A stretch of 64,000 bases of DNA from Aquila chrysaetos chrysaetos (Eukaryota; Chordata; Aves; Accipitriformes; Accipitridae), in assembly GCF_900496995.4 (NCBI RefSeq), contig NC_044004.1, forward strand, positions 53,660,224 to 53,724,223. The letters are read 5' to 3'. Both the position numbers and the translations under genes were made by a program. Of the stretch, positions 55,001 to 64,000 are shown piece by piece; the first letter of the stretch is position 1, and every line of letters begins with the position of its first letter. Under the pieces are notes generated by a model. The model did no database searches. It was not told the DNA's origin and was given only the letters and a program-made list of their open reading frames with translations.

Positions 55001-58000
55001 TTTCTTGCCATTTATGTTGTCCTAGCAGCGTTTCTCCAAGCTATGTAAACCTTTCAAAGTGTCCTTTAAGGGTGGATTGAAAATTATTCAGATCTCTCAA
55101 AAATTACTGGAGTATGTATTTTTTAAAATTCACTTCCATTATTGAAATTGTTGATCATAAAGCAATCACCCTCTCCTGCTGTGTGCAAAGAATAAATTAC
55201 ATTTTATAGGACAGGACTTTTTCTTTACTATACAGTGTGTTTTTCCTTGTATGTTCTCAGTCTGTGCCTGTTGGAGGCAGGTAGGGTATAAAAGAGAGCA
55301 ACTTAATATTTACAGCACCTAGGGTACAATCTTGGACTTATACTTGGCTTTAAACAACCCCAGTGAAGTTAATCTGCTATGTGACTTTTTTTTTCCCCAT
55401 GTGGTACCCACTGACAATCAGTAGAGGATTACTGGGAAATTCTGACCAGTATCTGACCAATATCTGGAGAAGCAAACAGGTTGGGTTTTCTCTGAAATAA
55501 TTCGGTGTATATCAATGGAAGTAAAATGACACTACAATAAGGCTGCAAATAAATCTGGCATATTCTTCCTTATTTATTTATATATTTTCTCAAGCGTGTG
55601 GCTAATCAAGTGTTTTTTCCCCACTTTTAATAGAATGAATCTCATGGTTGGCTAGAAGGTCCCTCTGCAAAATTTGGAGAGACGTTATTTTTTGATGCTT
55701 TCCTTTTTCATTTATTCCAAGTGGATGTCTGTGGTGTCTTGGTGGAGTTCAGTTTCTGAGGATGCTCTGATGAAGTCTGTGATAACTCCCCCCAAAAATA
55801 GCAATAGCATATTTTCTTGCTTAAAGTTTGTCTTTTACAAGGTCTCTAGAGCTTTGGCATAGGTTTCCTCATACCATATTCATATTCTAGGCAGTTACAT
55901 GATGGTAGTAGGAGAATCTTGTATTTTTCTGCTCAATGGCAATTAGCATTCAAGGATTGTGGTGTATTGTGGGAGCATTGGATTGCTAGTTAGACAATGT
56001 TATGGTACTACCGTGAAACCAAGAGTCATAATTTGGAACTTGATGTGATAGATGTGGTAATCATAGTGCTGCTACACAAAGGGTGCAAACAGTTAAATGA
56101 AAATCAATACATGGGAGCTGTGGATTACCACCTGCATCCAGGCTCCAGCTCCTTTCCTTGGATAGGTCCTGCCGCTGCAGAGATCTTGGCAGAAGCAGCC
56201 AGCCAGGCCACTTCGTCCCAACAAACGCCCCTACTTTCTGTCTCTGTTGTTCATCTCCCATCCCTCTGCCCAGCAGCACCCTGGTGACACTGAGCCTTTG
56301 CTCTCCTACATCCAGAGAGCCAAAAATACATCTTTGGAGGCTTATGTATAGGTCAGATTTTTAAATTAAGTTCAGGGTTAATCACTGTTGAGTGTGAGCA
56401 TGACTCTACTCTATCAATATGTGTATGAGTTAACATAATAAATTATTTGTTTTTCAGGGAGCATGTTGAGAGAAGACTACCTTCTTCATGGCAGGGGTTT
56501 GCAAAATCGACCAGGATGGAAATTGGCACTCCAAATTAGTTCCTTTGAACAGTAACAGTGTGTGCTATTCTGGCCTTCATGTTTTCCCATGATATACGGT
56601 AAGGTCCTGTCTTGCTCTTGGAAGGAAGAAAAGGCGTGTTGGGCAGTGATTTTTAGTTGTGCTTTTAGTCACTGTAGAGATAGAAGGGAAAAGCAAGGTG
56701 CAGGGGGGCCAGGAGATGGGGGACAGTGATAGGAGGAAAGGTGAGGTGACAGTAGGAAACAGTTTGGGGTTTAGAAAAAGGGCAAGAGCTGGTGGGAGTC
56801 ATGCCATTTTGTCAGTTGTTTCTTGTCAGAGGTTCATGTGAGCATGGTCTGAAGAAGGGGAATGACTGGGGGGGGCAAGGTAAAACAGCAGGCAGGAGCT
56901 GAGGGTGCTCCTAAAGGCAGAGCTTACAGCCTCGTGGCAGCAGACTTTTCTCCCCTCCCTATTCTACATTTATATTCATCACCAAATTGTGCTCATTTTT
57001 CTTCTGCCGGCTTTTTCCTTGGAGGTCGAATAGCTTTTTCATGTTCATGATGTACTTGGGGGCACAAATAAATCCTTTTGCCATCGGCTGATCCTGGGCT
57101 ACCGAGAGGCTGAAGCGAGTGTTGTTTAACATTACCAGTGCCGGCTGCTGCTTCAGATTACACTGTCCCATGCTGTGCTGTCTGTAGGCAGCAGCCCTAT
57201 CTCAAATTCCCCCAGGGCTTTGCTTCTCTGAGCTTCTTCCAGCTCCTGGCATGGCCACCTCTGCTAAAGTCCACGTGGAGATTTTACAGAGCAGCTCCAT
57301 GGGTCTGCGAGTGGGAAACACACCTCGAGCTGCTGCTGCCCTTGTGCAGTACCATAACTCGCAGGGGATGAAATGGACTGGAAAATCTCATCCGATCGTT
57401 AAAATTAAGCTTTTTACCTATTGCCGTGTGCAAAGTTGGAGCTGCTGTTCTCCACATGCTGTTTAACACGCTGCGCGAGGAAGCACTGAGTGTCTGAGCT
57501 AACCTGTGGCCCAGTGCGAGGGGCATCCAGCCGCTCTGGGAGCTGACAAATTTCTGGAAGCTCTTTGCTGTAGCTCATGGTTAAACAAATCCATCGCTTC
57601 TTCCAGTCTGTGGGTTATGGACCTTGTCCAGCACTACCCTAGTGCATAGATTTCATATCCTCCTTCATGTCAGCCAGAAATTAATAACTTCATGAGGATC
57701 CACAGAGCTAATCTGCAGTCTGATACCCTGCTTTGTCATTTTTGTCAGCGCTGCCTTGTTTAGAGTTCCTGTCCATCTAGAAGAGCTCCCTGGCCCTTCC
57801 CCTCCTGCCTGCTACCAGCTCCAGAAGAATTTGTATCTGGGTGGGCAGGGATGGGGGACCCAGAACAACGGTGGTCCCTCTGCCAGGATGCAGCTTGTGC
57901 TGTGGCCGGCGGCGGTACTGCTGGTTACCCGCCCCAGCTGCTGTTTGAAATGGCTGCAGGCGGCTGGGTATGAGCTATGATTTGACCTAGCGGTGGCTGG

Positions 58001-60521
58001 TCGATGAGGATGCTGGAGGAGGGAAACGCCTCGCCTCTCGCAGTCCCGAGCATCCCCTGCCTTGGCCAGGCCGGTGCCCCGGATTACGGGTGGAGGAAGC
58101 CTCCAGGAGCTTTTGCTTTTCCGTCCTTGTCCAGGTTTGTTTCTCCTGGGGCATGTCCAGCCCCAGTTGGCTCTTATGAGGCAGGGTTGGGATGGTGCCC
58201 TGAAGAGCACAGGGGATGAACCTGCAGCACATTTTAATGTGCATTCAGTGTTTGGGGGTGAAAGACATAGCTTAGCCCAGAGAAGTGTATTTAATCATAG
58301 AGGAAATGGAAAAAAAAAAACAACCAAAACACAAACCCAAGTCTTTAGCCATCAGTGTGTTCTCTGTTATTCACAAATGGACTTGGTAATGTGATTGAGT
58401 TAGATGAGCCCAACACGCCCCATGGTAAAGGCTGTTTTCTCTTTCTTATTATACATAGTTCGATGTTTGCAAATCATAACTTAAAAAATAAACTTTGCTT
58501 TTGATTCATCAGCTTTTTGGGAGGTTGTTCAAGTGAGTCCCAGTATCATTGAAAATTAGGATCTGCATCTCGGCCAAAACGTGCTATGAGGGAAGCAGGG
58601 ATGCTTTCATTTAATTGTGTTGAACTGTATTGAATGAGAGCAGATTCCTATGGAAACTGGAGCATACAGTCAGGTAATCAAAGGTTGTATCTGAAGAAGA
58701 CTGAATTGGCACTATCTGCTTCCTGACTTTGGAGTCCTTGAGTTTTCAACCTCATGGATGTTTTTTTAATGGAATATAATCTGTATAGCAAAGGCACACG
58801 CTGGTGTGGTGTTTATATCAATGCTCTAGTCTGGTTCAAAGCTCAAACTGTTCAGAGGCTTGGAGTGTAAAAATAAATCCAAGGGAAGATTTATTAGCAG
58901 ACAAAGCCCAGGCACAGCAGTCAATGATATGACCTGACTAGTGCAACATCTATATGGCTTGTGTGTGTTGTATGTGTTCATGCAGTTACAGAAACAAAGG
59001 CCTCTATAGTGAAAGATACACCGAGCAGCCTCTTAATTTCTCCCCCCTGCCCCAGGAAATAGATCATACTATGCAGCAAACGGCACGTGATGGAAGAGGG
59101 CTTCAAGTGTCTATTTGCTCTAGGTAAGAAGAGATTAGTAAAAGGGCATGTCAAGCTCCTTTGATGAGCAGAAATGAAGTTGCTTTAAATTCTACCAGAG
59201 ATTTTGGACAAACTCAATTCAAATATTCATCTGTAAGTTAAAGACTTGATACACTAGGCATGGACACAAAAAGCTAGAGCAAAACTTGTAGAGCTGATGC
59301 GGGAGCTAATTATACAGCCTTTCTTGCAAATGGAAATTCTAAGTGAGGACTTTTCTGGTTAATTTAATGAAAATCATCCTGATACATTATTAGACTCTTA
59401 ACAGTTGGCCAGAGGAGATACATGGAAGAGAGCAAATAGAGACAGAGAAGGAACTGATGATACCGGAGAACAAGTGGTGCTGGCACTTCAAGCAAAACAG
59501 GATCAAAGAGGAGATTGCTTTCAGGTGAGGTAAGCTAAATATTTTGCTTTTTTTTCTAATTTTTTCCTCCCACAGCTTAGACGGAAGCATTTGCTTCATT
59601 TTTCTCATAGGATAAATTGGCCAGAGATATTAGCAAACTGTTTATTTTGTATTAATTCCAATCAGTCTGGTTTTAATTATCTTTCTTTTGTTATGGTTGT
59701 CATATGGATAATACTATGCAGATGTATACAAAGAATAGAAAACCTTACGCTCTGACTCATAAAGATGTTGAACATAAAATGTAACCTGCAGCCCTTCTCT
59801 CATTCTTGGTCATTGGCTCTGGACAGAGGAGCTCCATTACAGCACTCTTTACAGCCTTTTGACCTGGGATCTGGACCCAGGGAAACGCTCACTGGAATAA
59901 GGCAGAGACTGCAGGTTGCGAACACAGTATTCAGTGCCTGGAACCCAGCAAAGCCCTGATGCATGTGCTTCCTCTTAAACATGTAAGAAGTCCCCTTGAA
60001 GATAACTGCTTTATTAGGCTTTGATTCCAAGCAGTCTGTTGCAGACATCTTTAAAATAATATTTGTAAGGCAGGTTTATCAATGTTTATATTCCTAGCCT
60101 TTTTTTTTAATAATTATTGTTTTGAAATTGAGCAGGCTACTTCTCTTCCTTGCAGACCCAGACAATATGAACGCTTTCTAAGCTCCTCACATTTGTCTCT
60201 TTATGTAGAGGGTGGGTTTTATCAAAATGATTCACAACAATATTATTATTACTCCACATGGCTGAATTTGTGGATGGTAACAAGTTTAAGTGATCTTCAA
60301 TCAGTGCAATTACTTACGTGACTCCAGCACGAATCTTCTCCCGAAAGTTACAGCTGCTTAAGAGACAGCAGTGGCAATTTTTAATTCTGGACCAGTGATG
60401 TATTTAGTAGTTGACATGTTATATGTTTGCATAGCTAAAAATAGCTGCAGTCATTGGGACTGCTGCTTCCTGATCCATATGTACATGCTGTGGACCCTGT
60501 GGTGCAACAGTGTTTTGGGTT
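52069..60521. other. intergenic DNA
   Basis: AT-rich to about 56 kb, then more GC-rich with overlapping short ORFs on both strands (57.1-58.4 kb) that look like composition artefacts. Possible very old SINE-like traces near 54.6 kb (a GTAGATGACAAAACAGTTGA motif) are too weak to call. No gene is recognised. Confidence 0.65.
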
Positions 60522-60523
60522 TG

Positions 60524-61497
60524 TGTGGTGGGGTTTTGGTAGTGGGGGTGCTCCAGGGGTGGCACCTGGGAGAAGCTGCTAGAAGCTTCCCCAGCTCCAA
60601 GTCGGACCTGCCGCTGGCCCAGGCCGAGCCCATCAGCGACGGTGGTCGTGCCTCTGGGAGAACAGATTTAAGAAGGGGAACCTGCAGTGGGGGAGGAGAT
60701 TGGAATGTGAGAGGAACAGCTATGGAGATACGGAGGTCAGTGCAGAAGGAGGGGAGGAGGTGCGCCGGAGGAGGGGATGCCCCTGCAGCCCGTGGTGAGA
60801 CGGCAGGCTGTCCCCCCCCCAGCCCATGGAGGGGAGTGGGGGAGCAGATGCCCACCTGCAGCCCGGGGAGGAGCCCACGCCGGAGCAGGGGGATACCCCC
60901 CAAGATGGCCGTGACTCCATGGGAAAGCCCATGCTGGAGCGGCCTGTGCCTGAAGAACTGCAGCCCATGGAAAGGACCCTGGAACACTGGAGCAGTTCAT
61001 GAAGAACTGCAGCCCGTGGGAAGGACTCATGCCAGAGCAGTTCGTGGAGGACTGTCTCCCGTGGGAGGGACCCCACGCTGGAGCAGGGGACGAGTGAGGA
61101 GTCCTGCCCCTGAGGAGGAAGGAGCGGCAGAGACAAGGTGTGATGAGCTGACCCCAACCCCCATTCCCCGTCCCCCTGCGCTGCTGGGGGGAGGAGGTAG
61201 AGAGAACTGGGAGTGGAGTTGAGCCTGGAAAGAAGGGGGGGGGGGGGAAGGTGATTTAAGATTTGGTTTTACTTCTCATTATCCGTGTTTTGATTTGATT
61301 GGTAGTAAATTAAATTGATTTTGTTTCTTCCCCAAGTTGAGCCTGTCTTTTGCCCGTGACCATAAGTGGTGAGTGATCCCTCCCTGTCCTTGTCTCGACC
61401 CACAAGACATTTTCTCCTCATCCCACCAGGACCAGAGGGGAGGACTGAGCCAGCGGCTTTGTGGTGCTTTGTTACCAGCTGGGCTTAAACCACGACA
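60524..61497 (+). mobile_element. avian endogenous-retrovirus LTR-like element (probably a solo LTR)
   Basis: The element opens TGTGGTGG and closes CCACGACA, an imperfect inverted terminus with TG...CA ends as in LTRs. GC-rich body with a tandem array (60933-61095), then a TTTGATTTGATTGGTAGTAA region that may hold a degenerate poly(A) signal, then TTGAGCCTGTCTTTTGCCCG, a stretch I remember as widespread in bird genomes. No gag, pol or env reading is present, so it looks like a solo LTR or fragment. The family is not determined. I see no clear target-site duplication. ORFs reported across it on both strands are composition artefacts. Confidence 0.6.
60933..61095 (+). repeat. imperfect tandem repeat inside the LTR-like element
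   Basis: About three and a half units of 45-53 nt, each starting CTGGAGC (or CAGAGC) and containing GAAGAACTGCAGCCC(A/G)TGG or a diverged version of it, then (A/G)GGACC. Confidence 0.75.
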
Positions 61498-63479
61498 CAA
61501 AGCTATCCTCAAGTCAACAGCATTGAGCTCTCAGTTCTTGTTGCATGGAGGTCTAATATGTCAAACCTAAAACATGTCACTGATCCAGAATTGGGCAGAT
61601 ACAAGCTAAGAGAGAAGATTTATGCTGGAACTAGAGGAGAAAATAGATATTTATAGATGCTGTGAGGAGAAAAGAGGCCATCTGAAGCTGGTCAGGTTGG
61701 CGACTGATGCAGATACAGCAGCCGAGAGGGGAAGCGTGCCTGGTGGTGCGGGGCTTTGCAGGGCTCAGTGGCAATCACCACTGGACTTGGCCTAGATGGC
61801 TGCAACCAGTAACCGCTGCACCTTCTTATAAGAAAGCAGCTGTCGTTTTTCTAGGGGATTTTTTTAAAGCACCTTGTGTTTTGTCAGAGTCTCCCCACTC
61901 ACGTTGGAGAGGGTTTCTGTGTGTCGCGTGCTTGGCTTTGTTCATCAGCCTGCCCATGCAGGAGTGGTTTCCCTTCTGCGGTGCCATGGAGGAGCCAAAA
62001 GCAGTGCTGTGGCAATGAGTCCAACAAAATGTCAAAATAGGTTGTATGCAGATAGTGCCAAGCAGCCATTTACCTGTTGGGAATTACAGCTGATGGACCA
62101 CCTTCATGTGGGAGAGTTGGCTTTAACTTTTAAAAGTCCGTGTGAGAATTACACTGTGTGCAAGAAACGCGTCACCTGCAGTTTTACAAGTGAGTCTCAG
62201 GTGCCCCCAATACACCAGAGAACAATAAGAAATAAAAGGTTTAGAGAGGAATTTAATTCAGTGGCAAATAACTCTAACAAAACAGATATTCCAGAGCTTG
62301 CTGGGATAACCTACCAACTTTGGCATAAAATATTCGCAATAAGGCAAAGAAGGACACGGATATCTGCAAAGAAACTAGGTTTCGTAGCTGTGGTTCCCAG
62401 TTCAAGTCCACGCAAAGTAAGATCAGCCCTGTCACATTTATCTCATGCTTGCATTTCAGGGTTGGTTCAGGCTGCCTTTACTGTTTTGTGGGGATCCTGG
62501 CTTTCCCCCTCCCTGGGGGAGGCACAAGGAAGATGCACGCGGCGCCCTGTAAAAGGGAGAGGAGACAGTAAAAGTTTGCTTCCTTACACAGCTCGCATTA
62601 CAGATGCTGTCCAAGCCTTCCAAACTCCTCTTCAGAAATGAGATAGCATTACAGTGCCTTTGCACAGGGAATACCTAGGAAGAATTGAAGTGAAATTATT
62701 TAATTGTAAAGGCTGGAGACTTTTTTTTTTTAAAAAAAAACAAAAGCTGTAGAATTGAAAGGGCATTGGTGTTTCTTTCTTTTTGAAGAGACCGCAGGTA
62801 TAAAATTATATTCTATTACATTTGCTCAGAATTTGAAGCCTCTGTAATATATACCATCTGTATAACTTATAAATGTCAGAGACCTTCCCAGCAGATTTCA
62901 CCTGTAATGTATGTAATGTAGGGCACTTACGCATAGCCAAAATTACCCTTCCTAAATAAGTTTCAGCAGGGCTTTACAGCCCTTGTTACAAGAATAGTTC
63001 ACGCTGGCACGTGGTGTGAGTTTACCCAAGTGGACTGAGATGAAGGGAAGCGTTACCTCAGATCTTGATATGATTATTTGCCCATCTGTGTAGTCCTTCT
63101 TTGAATATTGCCAGGATAGGAAATATAAAATGGCTTCAAAATGTCAAAGTCTTTAATTAAAAAGTAAACAAAACAGTGAAATCTGAAGCTAATATTACAG
63201 GGGGAAACAAAAATAGGAACAAAAGCGTAGGTAGGGACTTTGATATGATTAGTCAAATGCCAGTGAAGCCAAAACTCAAGCTCTGAGGGTGTTTCGTGGG
63301 AAGCAGTTAAAGTGATCGCTGCACTGCTTGCTTGCTGGGTGCCGGGATTGTCAGCAGAGCTAGGACTGGTTTGAGGGTTGCGTTTTTTTCTGAAACACTA
63401 AAATTGAGGAGCTGGACTGAGAGAGGTGGTTGGGATGTGCGCAGCAGCTCCCAGGGTTCCCTGTCTGCCTGTCCTTGGC
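61498..63479. other. intergenic DNA with an unexplained long ORF
   Basis: Moderate GC. Contains a 255-codon + strand open frame at 61874-62641 with no recognisable domain. The remainder (62.65-63.3 kb) is AT-rich with no feature. Confidence 0.6.
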
Positions 63480-63780
63480 AGAAAAGGAGCACGTCCGCTC
63501 CTTACCACAGCCTGCCTGGGCAGCGGAGGCTGAAGCCAAAACCTCGCGCGTCGTATCGCCGGTGTGTTCTCACCGTCACTGAGCATTACAAGGTGCGGGA
63601 GCGGGGCGGACGGGAGAAGCCCGGTTACGACTGGCATTTCATCGACGAACACTGCAGTCCTGTTCTCTCGGCTGCGTCGCGGGCTGCACCCCCTGCACCC
63701 TCCGGTGCCTCCCGCACCTTGCACCAGGGCGGCTGTCCCTGCCTGCAGCTCGGGGCCAAAGAAAATAGGCCCCAAAAGGC
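63480..63780. promoter_or_regulatory. CpG-rich patch, possible promoter
   Basis: Dense CpGs (for example CTCGCGCGTCGTATCGCCGG and GGAGCGGGGCGGACGGGAGA, a GC-box-like site) in an otherwise CpG-poor region. There is no TATA box. ORFs on both strands here follow from the high GC. BMPR1B lies downstream of PDLIM5 in other amniotes, so a distal BMPR1B promoter is one possible reading; the sequence alone does not show it. Confidence 0.4.
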
Positions 63781-64000
63781 AGAAAGGTTAGCTCATCTGT
63801 TGCTTATAGCCTGCAGTCTTCATTCACGATGGCTACTATATTGGGAGTTTTCTTGGAATACGTAGTTATAAATGGTAATGGGAGTTCTCAGAAATATCAT
63901 TTCAACTCCCTGTACTTGTAACAGATGCCAGCGCATTTGGGCTCTGATCGCAGTTTCCAACCTTGCCCTCATCTTTGAGGCACTCCGCTTCCTTCCACCC

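Noticed and set aside
57812..58210. 132-codon minus-strand ORF with overlapping plus-strand ORFs
   Set aside because: High GC lowers stop frequency in all frames; composition (Pro, Arg, Ser) is that of a shadow frame and no domain is seen.
60371..61222. 283-codon ORF and opposite ORFs across the LTR-like element
   Set aside because: Produced by the GC-rich tandem array in the element; no retroviral protein motif.
63332..63865. 177-codon ORF in the CpG-rich patch
   Set aside because: Overlapping ORFs in several frames on both strands point to base composition, not coding.

Overview
This is vertebrate nuclear DNA, most likely avian. It is AT-rich with long introns, carries two CR1 LINE 3' ends (the main avian LINE) and one LTR-like element of a kind common in bird genomes, and has no bacterial-style gene packing. 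I cannot name the species.

The window is dominated by the 3' half of PDLIM5 (Enigma homologue, ENH) on the + strand. The constitutive exons I can place are 133-169, 21259-21443, 34651-34825, 41875-42055, 43049-43169, 47078-47193 and 47831-47920. Together they encode the end of the PDZ-to-LIM linker and all three C-terminal LIM domains. The PDZ domain and the earlier linker lie upstream of position 1. A 3' UTR of up to about 3.1 kb follows, with a proximal and a distal poly(A) signal.

The most interesting part is the region between the first linker exon (133-169) and the next constitutive exon (21259). It holds a series of short coding-like segments that are too small or lack the ATG needed to show up as ordinary ORFs: 2503-2532, 4214-4348, 5138-5239, 9051-9230, 10025-10111, 10917-11060, 11930-12061 and, less surely, 11225-11254, 17102-17218 and the pair 12319-12427 plus 13689-13798. 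All but the two members of the pair start with one base of a split codon and end with two, so each can be skipped or included without changing frame; the pair does the same as a unit. Several look like duplicates of one another (4214 with 9051; 8560 with 10917), which suggests that a block of cassette exons was duplicated. One copy (8560-8688) reads well but has TG where its acceptor AG should be. These exons would lengthen the disordered linker between PDZ and LIM domains, probably in tissue-specific isoforms. A further candidate at 32117-32217 has the same phases as the constitutive exon 21259-21443 and could replace it, but not join it.

From about 51.0 kb on, the window is mostly non-coding flanking DNA: a degraded CR1 (51.5-52.1 kb), an LTR-like element (60.5-61.5 kb), an unexplained 255-codon ORF (61.9-62.6 kb) and a CpG-rich patch near 63.5-63.8 kb. 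In other amniotes the next gene in this direction is BMPR1B, so the CpG patch may be a distal promoter, but no BMPR1B coding exon is visible here.
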